Positions 44,529 to 53,563 of a stretch of DNA of 64,000 nucleotides are shown here, one piece after another. The number at the start of each line of letters is the position of its first letter. Position 1 is the stretch's first letter. Where the stretch lies: the NCBI RefSeq assembly GCF_020880815.1, contig NZ_JAJITD010000015.1:62001-126000 (forward strand). Direction: 5' to 3'. The stretch comes from Paraburkholderia sejongensis. GTDB taxonomy: Bacteria > Pseudomonadota > Gammaproteobacteria > Burkholderiales > Burkholderiaceae. A program made the translations under genes and the position numbers. The notes below the pieces were generated by a model. It had not been told where the DNA came from. It did no database searches and saw only the letters and a program-made list of their open reading frames with translations.

Positions 44529-45782
44529 TTACTTCTTGTAGATCCGCTGGCGCGTCTGTTCGAGCTGCGCGAGGATGTCGTCGATCTTCGACGGGTCGGA
44601 CATGAACTGCTGCATCCCCTTCATCCCTTCGTCGGCCATCTCCTTGGTCATGTCGCGATCGTAGAACTGCGCGATGCCGCCCTTCGTATTCGACAGGATC
44701 TGGAAACCGATCTTCGAAATCGGCTCGTCGGGCTCCGGCGATTTGCTGTTCGCCGACAGCGAGCCCAGGCCCTTGGCCAGTTGCGCGCCGATCTCCGGCG
44801 TTTCGACGAACGCGAGGAAGGTATGCGCGTCGGCCTTGTTCTTCGCTTTCGACGGAATATGCAGCGATTCGACCGGACCGTCTTCGGCGGTCGGCACCTT
44901 CGGATCGATGATCGGGAACTGGAAGTAGCCCATCTGCGGCCGCACGTTCTCCGGGAAGCCGGCCGTGATGAACGTGCCCATCAGCATCATCGCGGCCTTG
45001 CCCTGGAACAGGAACGGCTGCACCGCGTCGAGATCGTAGGACAGCGAATTATTGATGAAGTAGCCGTCGTCGATCAGCTGCTTCCACGTCGTGTAGACCT
45101 TCTTCACGCGCGGATCGGTGTACGGAATTTCGCCGGCCATCAGCTTCTGATGGAACGCATTGCCGTTCAGCCGCAGATTCAGATAGTCGAACCAGCCGGC
45201 CAGGGTCCACGCGTCGCGCCCCGCCACCGCGATCGGCGTGATGCCGGCGGCTTTCAGCTTCTTCGCGGCGTCGAGAAATTCATCCCAGGTTTTCGGTTCG
45301 CTCCTGATGCCGGCCTTCTCGAACAGATCCTTGCGATAGAACATTCCCCACGAGTAATACACGGTCGGCGCCGCATACTGCTTGCCCTTATACGACGACG
45401 CCTCCTTGGTGGACGCATACATCTGGTTCCAGCCGTTCTTCTGCCAGTCGCCGCTCAGATCCTCGAACAGCCCGCGCTGCGCGTAGTACGCCATCCGTTC
45501 GCCGTCGTGCCAGTTGACGATGTCGGGCGCGACCGTCGACAGCCAGCCCGGCAATTGCACCTTGTACGCTTCTTCGTCGATGAACGACACCTTCACGTCG
45601 ATTCCGGGATGCGCCTTCTTGAACTCGTCGACCACCTGCTGCCAGACCGCCCGCTGGCTCGCGCCCTTGTACGCGATGTTCAGCGCGAGCGTGCCCGCCT
45701 GCGCGGTGCTGACGACGCAGGTGCCCGCCGCCACCGCGGCCATCGCGAGCGCCAACAGAATCTTGCGTGGTTTCAGTTTCAT
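44529..45782 (-). CDS. Sugar ABC transporter substrate-binding protein
   Basis: A 417-residue periplasmic binding protein of the carbohydrate cluster B type. A signal peptide (ILLALAMAAVAAGTCVVSTAQA) precedes the two-lobe fold; GAS-QRAVWQQVVDEFKKAHPGIDVKV and SWGMFYRKDLFEKAGI are standard motifs. Abundant Trp residues (DAWTLAGWFDYL) would stack on the sugar. It lies between the GH42 gene and the permeases, so its ligand is probably a beta-galactoside or galacto-oligosaccharide. Confidence 0.93.
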   Translation of the reverse strand: MKLKPRKILLALAMAAVAAGTCVVSTAQAGTLALNIAYKGASQRAVWQQVVDEFKKAHPGIDVKVSFIDEEAYKVQLPGWLSTVAPDIVNWHDGERMAYYAQRGLFEDLSGDWQKNGWNQMYASTKEASSYKGKQYAAPTVYYSWGMFYRKDLFEKAGIRSEPKTWDEFLDAAKKLKAAGITPIAVAGRDAWTLAGWFDYLNLRLNGNAFHQKLMAGEIPYTDPRVKKVYTTWKQLIDDGYFINNSLSYDLDAVQPFLFQGKAAMMLMGTFITAGFPENVRPQMGYFQFPIIDPKVPTAEDGPVESLHIPSKAKNKADAHTFLAFVETPEIGAQLAKGLGSLSANSKSPEPDEPISKIGFQILSNTKGGIAQFYDRDMTKEMADEGMKGMQQFMSDPSKIDDILAQLEQTRQRIYKK

Positions 45783-45859
45783 TCTGACTGTCTCCTATAT
45801 TTCGCGGTTATGTACGTCGTTGTCGTTACTGCGTGGAAATCGACGCGGCCGGACCTGCG

Positions 45860-47833
45860 TCACGAACGGTAGATGGAAACGCCTTGCGGCGCGACCTTGC
45901 GCGAGCCGACCACAAAAGCGTCGTCGGCAACGTTATCGAGCGTGTACGGATCGGCGCCGTAGTTGAACACGTAAGTGAGCGCGCCGCGCCGGCCGATCCG
46001 CACGCTGTCGCCGAGCGCGTGGGTGGCGAGGCCCGCTTCCCGCGCGATTCGCTCGAACAACCGCACCGTCAATGCATCGTCGAACAGGCTGGCGAAATAG
46101 TGGAACGCGCCGCCGCGCACATACGCGGGATGACCGTCCGCGAAACGCGCGCGCACGTCGAGTGCGCCGGCCGAATCGCTGTCGATGAAATCGCGCCAGT
46201 GACGCGCGAGGCCGCCAGTGGAACCCGCTTGCGCGAGCGCGACCGCTTCGGTCACGTTCGGCCGCATCGACTCGACCCGCCACACACGCACCGGCAGCAC
46301 CGAGGTCAACGCACCGGGCGGCAGGTTGGCCGGAATCCGCAGGTCGCCCGTCTTCGACCCGGTGCGCGGCCCGAACACGACCTGCGCGCCCGACGCCGCG
46401 AGCCGCGCGCCGAAATCGTCCGGCACGACCGGCAGCGGCGGCACGACGATCAGGCTGTAGCCGTCGAACGATGCATCGACCGGCACCACGTCGACGTCGA
46501 GGCCCAGCGCGCGCAATGCCGAGTAGTACTCAAACGCGAAACGCGGATAGTGAAAGTCCGCGCCCTGCGGATGGATCTCGAACAGCCACTTCGCTTCGTA
46601 GTCGTACACCAGCGCGACTTTCGAGCGGATCGACGCGTTCGCGTCGGCATTCGAAGCAAGCACCGTGCGAATTTCGTCGACCACTTGCGCCGCTTCGTTA
46701 CCGCCGACGTCCAGGCGGTTATCGGGCGTATTCAGCCCCGCGTGCATCTGCTCTTGCGCGAACGGCGCCTGGCGCCAACGGAAATACGACACGCAGCCCG
46801 CGCCGTGCGCGAACGCTTCCCAGCTCCACAGCCGCACCATCCCCGGCAGCGGCGCCGGATTCCACATCGCCCAGTTGACCGGGCCGGGCTGCTGCTCCAT
46901 CACCCAGAACGGCAACTTCGACATGCCGCGATACACGTCGTGATTGAACGACGCGAAATCCGGATGACCGCTGCGCAGCCAGCGCGCCTTGATCTCGGGC
47001 GCGAACCATTGCTCTTCGAGCGCGCCGAGCGGATAGCTGTCCCACGTCGCGATGTCGAGGTCGGCCGCGACCTTGTAGTGATCGAACTCCGTGAACAGTT
47101 GCATGAAGTTGTGGGCGACCGGCCGGCCCGGCGAATGCGCGCGGATGATCTCGACCTGCATGCGGTTGTAGCGCGCGACTTCGTCGGACGCGAAACGGCG
47201 ATAGTCGAGCCGGTGCGACGGATGCGCCTCGGTGACGGTCGCAACCGGCGCGTCGATCTCGTCGAAGCTGCGGTACTCCATGCTCCAGAACACCGTGCCC
47301 CACGCTTCGTTCAATGCCTGGATCGTTTGATAACGCGCCTTCAGCCACTCGCGAAAACGCGTGAGCGCGGCCTGCGAATAGCTGACCACCGTGTGATGAC
47401 AGCCGAATTCGTTATCGGTCTGCCAGAAAGCGACCGCCGGATGCTGGCCGTAGCGTTCGGCCACCGCAGTGCAGATGCGCTGCGACGCTTCGAAATACGC
47501 GGGTGACGAAAAATCGTAGTGACGCCGCGAACCGAACGCGCGCGGCCGGCCATCGGCGCCGACCGGCAGAATCTCCGGATGACGATCGATCAGCCACTTC
47601 GGTGGCGTCGCGGTCGGCGTACACATGACCACTTTCAGACCGGCCGCGCCGAGCACGTCGACCGCGCGATCGAGCCAGGCCCAGTCGTATTCGCCGGGCG
47701 TCGGCTCCATCCGGCTCCACGCAAATTCTGCAATCCGAACCTGTTCGATGCCGAGCGCCTTCATGCGGCGCGCGTCGTCTTCCCACATCGATTCCGGCCA
47801 GTGTTCCGGGTAATAACAGACTCCAACACGCAT
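45860..47833 (-). CDS. Beta-galactosidase, glycoside hydrolase family 42
   Basis: A 657-residue cytoplasmic GH42 enzyme without signal peptide. The N-terminal TIM barrel begins MRVGVCYYPEHWPESMWEDD; the acid/base Glu sits in QTDNEFGCHH (about 143) and the nucleophile Glu in LPFWVMEQQPGPVNW (about 310). The trimerisation domain (about 390-590) and small C-terminal beta domain (to 657) are both present, so the protein is full length. It should hydrolyse the imported beta-galactoside to galactose plus aglycone sugar. It lies between the ABC ATPase and binding-protein genes, with a 19-base gap to the ATPase gene. Confidence 0.95.
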   Translation of the reverse strand: MRVGVCYYPEHWPESMWEDDARRMKALGIEQVRIAEFAWSRMEPTPGEYDWAWLDRAVDVLGAAGLKVVMCTPTATPPKWLIDRHPEILPVGADGRPRAFGSRRHYDFSSPAYFEASQRICTAVAERYGQHPAVAFWQTDNEFGCHHTVVSYSQAALTRFREWLKARYQTIQALNEAWGTVFWSMEYRSFDEIDAPVATVTEAHPSHRLDYRRFASDEVARYNRMQVEIIRAHSPGRPVAHNFMQLFTEFDHYKVAADLDIATWDSYPLGALEEQWFAPEIKARWLRSGHPDFASFNHDVYRGMSKLPFWVMEQQPGPVNWAMWNPAPLPGMVRLWSWEAFAHGAGCVSYFRWRQAPFAQEQMHAGLNTPDNRLDVGGNEAAQVVDEIRTVLASNADANASIRSKVALVYDYEAKWLFEIHPQGADFHYPRFAFEYYSALRALGLDVDVVPVDASFDGYSLIVVPPLPVVPDDFGARLAASGAQVVFGPRTGSKTGDLRIPANLPPGALTSVLPVRVWRVESMRPNVTEAVALAQAGSTGGLARHWRDFIDSDSAGALDVRARFADGHPAYVRGGAFHYFASLFDDALTVRLFERIAREAGLATHALGDSVRIGRRGALTYVFNYGADPYTLDNVADDAFVVGSRKVAPQGVSIYRS

Positions 47834-47852
47834 CCTATGTCCCCAAGGTTCT

Positions 47853-49019
47853 TCAAGCGTAGTGTTCGACGGCTTCGAGCGACGCCGCCGCGAAACCGTC
47901 TTCGGTAAACAGATGGCAGGCCCCGCTCGGCACCCGCAGGCTCGCGCGCTCGCCCGGCGCGAGGCGCGTGTCGCCCGGCGCCTTTGCGATCAGCGCGCCG
48001 CCGCCGGGCTGATCGAGGTGCACGTAGCTGTGTTCGCCGAGCTGCTCGACGAGCGACACGCTGCGCGTGAGCACGCCGTCGCGCGCCGCGCCCGGCGCTG
48101 CGAGGCTCGCTGCATCGACGAATTCCAGATGTTCGGGACGCACGCCGAGCGTGACCGGCTGCGCGCGTTGCAGGCGCGCGCCGCTGACCGGCACGCGCAC
48201 GGTTTCGGCCGTGTGATCGAGCGTCACCAGCACCCCTTGCGCGTCGATCTGCGCGATCTCGCCGGGCAGGAAATTCATTCGCGGCGAACCGATGAAGCCA
48301 GCCACGAAGCGGCTTTTCGGGCGGTGATACAACTCGAGCGGCGCGCCGATCTGCGCGATGCTGCCGTAGCGTTCGGTGTCCTTACCGGCGTGCAGCAGCA
48401 CGATCTTGTCGGCGAGCGTCATTGCTTCGATCTGATCGTGCGTCACGTAGACCACGCTCGCCTTCGCGAACTGCTTATGCAAACGCGCGATCTCGACCCG
48501 CGTCTGCCCGCGCAGCGTCGCGTCGAGATTCGACAACGGCTCGTCGAACAGGAACACACCGGGCTCACGCACGATCGCGCGGCCGATCGCGACGCGCTGC
48601 CGCTGGCCGCCCGACAACGCTTTGGGCCGGCGCTCCAGCAGCGCTTCGAGTTGCAGAATGCGCGCGGCTTCACGCACCTTGCGGTCGATTTCGTCTTTCG
48701 GGGTTTTCGCGAGCTTCAGACCGAACGCCATGTTCTCGAACACGGTCATGTGCGGAAACAGCGCATAGCTCTGGAACACCATCGCGACGCCGCGCTGCGC
48801 GGCGGGCACGTCGTTGACGATGCGCCCGCCGATCGACAGGTCGCCGTCGCTCACGTCTTCGAGGCCGGCGATCATCCGCAGCAGCGTGGACTTCCCGCAA
48901 CCCGACGGCCCCAGGAACACGCAGAACTCGTTCTCGCCGATGTCGAGATCGACGTTGCGGATCACCGCCGCGCCGTCGCCATACGCCTTCTGCACGCCTC
49001 GTAACGAAATGCTCGCCAT
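47853..49019 (-). CDS. Sugar ABC transporter ATPase (MalK/UgpC/MsmK type)
   Basis: A 388-residue ATPase with a C-terminal regulatory/TOBE domain. Walker A is GPSGCGKST (about 40-48), the signature is LSGGQRQRVAIGRAIV, Walker B is VFLFDEPLSNLD, and the switch His is in YVTHDQIEAM. The TOBE part (about 240-385) contains GFIGSPRMNFLPG and GVRPEHLEFV. It is the first gene of the operon. I chose the ATG at 49019, which has GGAG nine bases upstream, over an ATG two codons earlier. It would energise the two permeases encoded further down. Confidence 0.95.
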   Translation of the reverse strand: MASISLRGVQKAYGDGAAVIRNVDLDIGENEFCVFLGPSGCGKSTLLRMIAGLEDVSDGDLSIGGRIVNDVPAAQRGVAMVFQSYALFPHMTVFENMAFGLKLAKTPKDEIDRKVREAARILQLEALLERRPKALSGGQRQRVAIGRAIVREPGVFLFDEPLSNLDATLRGQTRVEIARLHKQFAKASVVYVTHDQIEAMTLADKIVLLHAGKDTERYGSIAQIGAPLELYHRPKSRFVAGFIGSPRMNFLPGEIAQIDAQGVLVTLDHTAETVRVPVSGARLQRAQPVTLGVRPEHLEFVDAASLAAPGAARDGVLTRSVSLVEQLGEHSYVHLDQPGGGALIAKAPGDTRLAPGERASLRVPSGACHLFTEDGFAAASLEAVEHYA

Positions 49020-49057
49020 TTGCATCGACTCCGTGATTTAATCGGCCCGAAGTCGGA

Positions 49058-49073
49058 GATTAAGCGCTTAATC
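49058..49073. promoter_or_regulatory. 16-bp perfect palindrome, LacI operator candidate
   Basis: GATTAAGCGCTTAATC is an exact palindrome with a central CG step, the usual form of a LacI/GalR-family operator. It lies in the gap between the divergent LacI gene and the beta-galactoside operon, close upstream of the ATPase gene. Confidence 0.75.
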
Positions 49074-49090
49074 AGCGAGACCAAAAAAAT

Positions 49091-49106
49091 CGATCGCAAG
49101 CGATCG
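49091..49106. promoter_or_regulatory. Second inverted repeat in the same control region
   Basis: CGATCGC-AA-GCGATCG is a 7-bp inverted repeat around two bases, 18 bases from the first palindrome. It could be a second repressor site or part of a promoter; support is weaker than for the first. Confidence 0.45.
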
Positions 49107-49209
49107 TTGGTCTGTCTCCGATATCGTTTGTATGTTTGGTTGCGACAGATGTTGCCGCGCCTTGCGCCGCGATGCAAATGCCGGACAACCATCCCAAATA
49201 TTGATCATC

Positions 49210-50241
49210 ATGCCCACACTGAACGAAGTCGCGCGTCATGCCGGCGTCACGCCGGCGACGGTTTCCAACGTGCTGCGCAACCGCGGCCGGGTCGGCGCGG
49301 CGACCCGCCAGCGGGTTCTCGACGCCGTCGAAGCCCTCGGCTACCGGCCGCATCTGGCCGCCCGCGCGCTCGCCGAAGGCCGCGCGCCGACCCTCGCGCT
49401 GATGGTGTCGAGCATCGCCAACCCGTTCTATCCGGAATTCGCGCTCGCGGTCGAACGCGCGGCGCGCAAGAGCGGCCACTTCGTGATCATCTGCAATACG
49501 AACGAAGATCCGACGACCGGCCGCGCGTATCTCGACCAGATCGCCGGCACGCTGTCGGAAGGCGTGCTGGTGACCAACGCGAACCTCGATCTGGTGGACC
49601 TGCACGCAACCGAAGCGCGCGGCACGCCGGTCGTGCTGTGCATGTGGGAGCGGCCCAACGAGCCGCCTGGTTTGCCGTGCGTCGCGGTCGATTTCCGGCT
49701 GGCCGGCGAGCTGGCCGGCAAGCACCTGCTCGAACTCGGTCATCGGCGGATGGGCGCGATCGTCGGCAGCAAGGCGTCGGGGATACACGCGGCGCGCTAC
49801 GAGGGTTTCGTCGATGCGCTGCGCGCGGCCGGCGTCACGAAGAACCGCGTACGGCACGCGGTCGATACGATCCACGGCGGCTACGTCGCGGCGCGCGCGC
49901 TGCTCGAAGCCGACCCGCAACTGACCGCGATCTTCGCGACCAACGACCTGCCCGCGCTCGGCGCGATGCACGCGGCCGCGGACCTCGGGCTGCGGGTGCC
50001 CGACGATCTGTCGGTGGTTGGCGTGACCGACATCGAACTCGCGCGCGAGTCGCGTCCCGCGCTGACCACCGTGGCGGTGCCGACCGTCGAGGTCGCCGGT
50101 CTGGCGGTCGAGCTGTTGCGCGAGCTGATCGAGTCGTCGTATGGGCAGGCCAAACGCGGCGCCGACGATGTGCCGATGCGGGTTTCGTCGGAGCCGGCGC
50201 TGATCGTCCGCGCGTCGACCGCGGCGCCGCGTGCGCGGTGA
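49210..50241 (+). CDS. LacI family transcriptional regulator of the beta-galactoside operon
   Basis: A 343-residue repressor. The LacI helix-turn-helix is MPTLNEVARHAGVTPATVSNVL (residues 1-22) with the hinge sequence ARALAEGRAPTLALMVSS; the PBP-like effector domain follows (about 60-335), containing IANPFYPEFALAVERAA. Starting at the ATG at 49210 puts the DNA-binding helix at the N-terminus as in all family members; an upstream in-frame extension is not conserved. It is divergent from the ABC/GH42 operon and most likely represses it until galactoside or galactose is present. Confidence 0.92.
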   Translation: MPTLNEVARHAGVTPATVSNVLRNRGRVGAATRQRVLDAVEALGYRPHLAARALAEGRAPTLALMVSSIANPFYPEFALAVERAARKSGHFVIICNTNEDPTTGRAYLDQIAGTLSEGVLVTNANLDLVDLHATEARGTPVVLCMWERPNEPPGLPCVAVDFRLAGELAGKHLLELGHRRMGAIVGSKASGIHAARYEGFVDALRAAGVTKNRVRHAVDTIHGGYVAARALLEADPQLTAIFATNDLPALGAMHAAADLGLRVPDDLSVVGVTDIELARESRPALTTVAVPTVEVAGLAVELLRELIESSYGQAKRGADDVPMRVSSEPALIVRASTAAPRAR

Positions 50242-50285
50242 CGTTCGCGGTGACGGTGACGTTGCGGATCGTGCCATAGCCCGCG

Positions 50286-51188
50286 CTACCGCTCGAACTC
50301 CGTGCCGCGCACCGCCTCGATCAGATAGTCGACGAACGACGCAATCCGCGCGGAAATCGCGGTATTGCGGTAGTAGACCGCGTTGATCGGCTGCCGGACC
50401 TCCTGGGTCTGGCGCGGAAACAGCTGCACCAGCGTGCCGTCGTGGCGATCGCGCGCCGTCATGAAGTCGGACAGACAGACGATGCCCGTGCCCGCCAGCG
50501 CGAGCTGCCTGAGCGTCTCGCCGCTCGACGAGAAGATCGCCGGTGCGATGCGATACGGTTCCCTGTCGGGACCGAGTATCGGCCAGACGTTGAGCCCTTC
50601 TGGCTGATTGAAACCGAGCAGCGCATGCTTTGCGAGGTCTTCCACGCGCCGCGGATGCCCATGCGCTTCCAGATAAGCCGGGCTCGCCAGAATCCGCACG
50701 CGGCTGCGCCCCACCGGCTTGCCGTGCAACGTCGAATCCTTCAGCGCGCCGATGCGGATCGCCACGTCGGTGCGCCGCTCCAGCAGATCGATGATCCCTT
50801 CGTTGCTGTTCAGTTCCAGCTCGACCTGAGGATAACGCTCGCGGTAACCCTGCACGAGCGGCACGATCACATGCAGCATGAACGGCGTTGCCGCGTCCAC
50901 GCGCAGCCGTCCCGAAGGCCGCTCGCGCCGCGCGGCCATCTGTTCCTCCGCCCCCTCGACCGACGCGATGATCGCGCGCGCGTCCGCGAGAAACGCGCGG
51001 CCCTCCTCGGTCAATTCGAGGCGGCGCGTCGTACGGCGCAGCAGCGTGGTCTTCAGCTTCTCTTCCAGCCTTCCCAACGTTCGGCTCGTCGCCGAAATCG
51101 TCAGCCCCAGTTGCTCCGCCGCGGCCGTGATCGAGCCGGAATCGACGACGCTGACGAAAGCCTGCAGCTCATCCAGAGTGATTTTCAT
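50286..51188 (-). CDS. LysR family transcriptional regulator
   Basis: A 300-residue LysR regulator with the standard N-terminal helix-turn-helix (ITLDELQAFVSVVDSGSITA, TISATSRTLGRLEEKL) and LRRTTRRLELTEEGRAFL wing, then the effector domain (about 90-295). It is of the CrgA/DmlR branch by the GRLRVDAATPFMLHVIVP form after the linker. It faces an MFS gene across 102 bases, so it probably regulates that gene and perhaps the oxidoreductase genes following it. Confidence 0.92.
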   Translation of the reverse strand: MKITLDELQAFVSVVDSGSITAAAEQLGLTISATSRTLGRLEEKLKTTLLRRTTRRLELTEEGRAFLADARAIIASVEGAEEQMAARRERPSGRLRVDAATPFMLHVIVPLVQGYRERYPQVELELNSNEGIIDLLERRTDVAIRIGALKDSTLHGKPVGRSRVRILASPAYLEAHGHPRRVEDLAKHALLGFNQPEGLNVWPILGPDREPYRIAPAIFSSSGETLRQLALAGTGIVCLSDFMTARDRHDGTLVQLFPRQTQEVRQPINAVYYRNTAISARIASFVDYLIEAVRGTEFER

Positions 51189-51290
51189 TGTTGACTTGAA
51201 ATCAAAACAGATTCGTTTATAGACGAGTTTTTCCGCAAAAGTAAAGAGTCCACACTGGCGCCCATCTTCTTCGATGCCATACAGGACACC

Positions 51291-52493
51291 ATGCCACTCG
51301 CGTTACTCGCGCTGACCATCAGCGCTTTTGCCATCGGCACGACCGAATTCGTGATCGTCGGACTGATCCCGACGATCTCTTCCGACCTTGCGATCAGCCT
51401 GCCGTCCGCCGGCCTGCTCGTGAGCCTCTATGCACTCAGCGTCGCGGTCGGCGCGCCGTTGCTCACCGCGCTGACCGGGCGCGTGCCGCGCAAGCTGCTG
51501 CTTGCGGGACTGATGGCGCTCTTCACGATCGGCAACCTCGTTGCATGGCGCGCGCCCAGTTACGAAGCGCTGATCGTCGCGCGCGTGCTGACCGGGCTCG
51601 CTCACGGCGTGTTCTTCTCGGTCGGCTCGATCATCGCGACGACACTCGTGCCCAAAGAGAAAGCGGCCAGCGCGATTGCGACGATGTTCAGCGGGATGAC
51701 CGTGGCATTCGTCGCGGGCATTCCGCTCGGCACCTTCATCGGTCAGCACTTCGGCTGGCGCGCGACGTTTCTGATCGTCGCCTTGTTCGGCCTGATCGCG
51801 TTTCTCGGCGCGCTCGCGTTCGTGCCGCGCAATCTCGCGCATACGCGTCCGGCCGGTTTGCTCAAGCAGTTCGGCGTGCTCGCGCAGCCGCGTCTCGTGC
51901 TGGTCTATGCGATGACCGCGGTGGGTTACGGCGGCTCGCTGATCGCGTTCACGTTCATGGCGCCGCTGCTCGAACAGATCACCGGCTTCACGCCTGCGCA
52001 GGTCAGCATCGTGCTGGTCGCCTATGGCGTGTCGGTCGCGGCCGGCAACATGTGGGGCGGCAAACTCGCCGATCGTGTGGGTCCGGTGAAAGCGCTCAAG
52101 CGGATCTTCCTGCTGCTCGCCGCGGTGCTGCTCGCGCTCACGTTCACCGTGCACAACCCGTGGCTCGCGGTGCTGACGATGCTGGCGTGGGGCGCGGTCG
52201 CGTTCGGCAATGTGCCGGCTCTGCAGGTGTACGTGGTCCAGCAGGCGCGCCGCTTTGCGCCGGAATCGGCCGACGTCGCCGCCGGTTTTAACATCGCCGC
52301 GTTCAATCTCGGCGTCGCGGGCGGCTCGTCGTTCGGCGGTCTGATCGTCGCGCACATCGGCCTCGGTCATACGCCGTGGATCGCGGCGGCGGTCACGCTC
52401 GGCGCTTTCGCGCTCACCGCTTTGAGCGGCCGGCTCGACCGCCGCGAAGGACAGCCGGAGCGCACGGCGGAGCCGATGGCGGTCAGCCACTGA
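51291..52493 (+). CDS. MFS efflux transporter (AraJ/YdhP-like, DHA1)
   Basis: A 400-residue DHA1-type transporter with twelve helices. Diagnostic segments: FAIGTTEFVIVGLIPTISSDL (first helix), ARVLTGLAHGVFFSVGSIIATTLV (motif B region) and KAASAIATMFSGMTVAFVAGIPLGT (antiporter motif C region). Related proteins (AraJ, YdhP, NepI) export sugars, purines or drugs. The start is the ATG at 51291. It lies divergent from the LysR gene and upstream of three oxidoreductase genes on the same strand. Confidence 0.92.
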   Translation: MPLALLALTISAFAIGTTEFVIVGLIPTISSDLAISLPSAGLLVSLYALSVAVGAPLLTALTGRVPRKLLLAGLMALFTIGNLVAWRAPSYEALIVARVLTGLAHGVFFSVGSIIATTLVPKEKAASAIATMFSGMTVAFVAGIPLGTFIGQHFGWRATFLIVALFGLIAFLGALAFVPRNLAHTRPAGLLKQFGVLAQPRLVLVYAMTAVGYGGSLIAFTFMAPLLEQITGFTPAQVSIVLVAYGVSVAAGNMWGGKLADRVGPVKALKRIFLLLAAVLLALTFTVHNPWLAVLTMLAWGAVAFGNVPALQVYVVQQARRFAPESADVAAGFNIAAFNLGVAGGSSFGGLIVAHIGLGHTPWIAAAVTLGAFALTALSGRLDRREGQPERTAEPMAVSH

Positions 52494-52656
52494 CAGAGCT
52501 TGCCCGGCATCCGGTCCAGCGCCCCAGATGCGCGCTGCCGCCGGCAGATATTTGATTTTTATTCAAAACTGTTTCCTTTTTCTCGCTGTTTTTCGCATAG
52601 ATCGACGCGCGCACAATGCGTGCATCGATCTGCACTCTTATTGTCCGGAGAACCTC

Positions 52657-53463
52657 ATGAGCACCATCCCCGCATTCGGCCTGGGCACCTTCCGTCTGCA
52701 AGGCCAGGTCGTCATCGATTCGGTACGCAACGCCCTCGAACTCGGCTACCGCGCGATCGACACCGCGCAGATCTACGGCAACGAGGCCGAAGTCGGCGAA
52801 GCGATCGCCGCGTCGGGCGTCGCGCGCGAGGAGCTGTTCGTCACCACCAAGATCTGGGTCGACAACTATGCGCGCGCCAAACTGATTCCGAGTCTCAAGG
52901 ACAGTCTCACGAAGCTGCGCACCGACGCGGTCGATCTGACGCTGATCCACTGGCCCGCGCCGGGCAACGGCGTGCCGCTCGAAGAGTTCATGAGCGCCCT
53001 CGCCGAAGCGAAGACGCAAGGTCTGACCAAGCAGATCGGCGTGTCGAACTTCAACATCGAACTGACGAAGCAGGCGATCGCGGTGGTCGGCAAGGAGAAC
53101 ATCGCGACCAACCAGATCGAGCTGAGCCCGTATCTGCAAAGCCGCAAACTGGTGGACTTCCTGCAACGCGAAGGCATTCACGTCACCTCGTACATGACGC
53201 TCGCTTACGGCAAGGTGCTCGGCGACCCGGTGATTCGCGCGATCGCCGAACGCCGCCACGCGACGCCGGCCCAGGTGGCGCTCGCGTGGGCGCTGCGCCT
53301 GCGCTACTCGGTGATTCCTTCGTCGACCAAACGCGAGAATCTCGCGAGCAACCTGCTCGCGCAAACGCTGGAACTGAGCGACGACGACATGGCGCAAATC
53401 GCGGCACTGGAACGCAACGGTCGCGAAGTGAGTCCGGAAGGTCTCGCCGCGCAGTGGGACTGA
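52657..53463 (+). CDS. dkgB: 2,5-didehydrogluconate reductase DkgB
   Basis: A 268-residue aldo/keto reductase closely resembling E. coli DkgB throughout: IPAFGLGTFRL at the start, ALELGYRAIDTAQIYGNEAEVG (Asp and Tyr of the tetrad), VTTKIWVDN (Lys), LTLIHWPAPG (His), ENIATNQIELSPYLQ and SVIPSSTKRENL (NADPH binding). It reduces 2,5-diketo-D-gluconate and small carbonyls such as methylglyoxal. GGAGAACCTC precedes the ATG at 52657. It is followed 100 bases later by an Old Yellow Enzyme gene, suggesting a carbonyl or electrophile detoxification set with the pump and LysR upstream. Confidence 0.95.
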   Translation: MSTIPAFGLGTFRLQGQVVIDSVRNALELGYRAIDTAQIYGNEAEVGEAIAASGVAREELFVTTKIWVDNYARAKLIPSLKDSLTKLRTDAVDLTLIHWPAPGNGVPLEEFMSALAEAKTQGLTKQIGVSNFNIELTKQAIAVVGKENIATNQIELSPYLQSRKLVDFLQREGIHVTSYMTLAYGKVLGDPVIRAIAERRHATPAQVALAWALRLRYSVIPSSTKRENLASNLLAQTLELSDDDMAQIAALERNGREVSPEGLAAQWD

Positions 53464-53563
53464 CGCGACCGAGGCGCAACCGACGCGCAACGAAACGAAG
53501 CCCCTAGCCCATCTCCAACCTTCGCGGCGCAGCCGCCGCGAAGCTGAACAGGACACCCGCACC

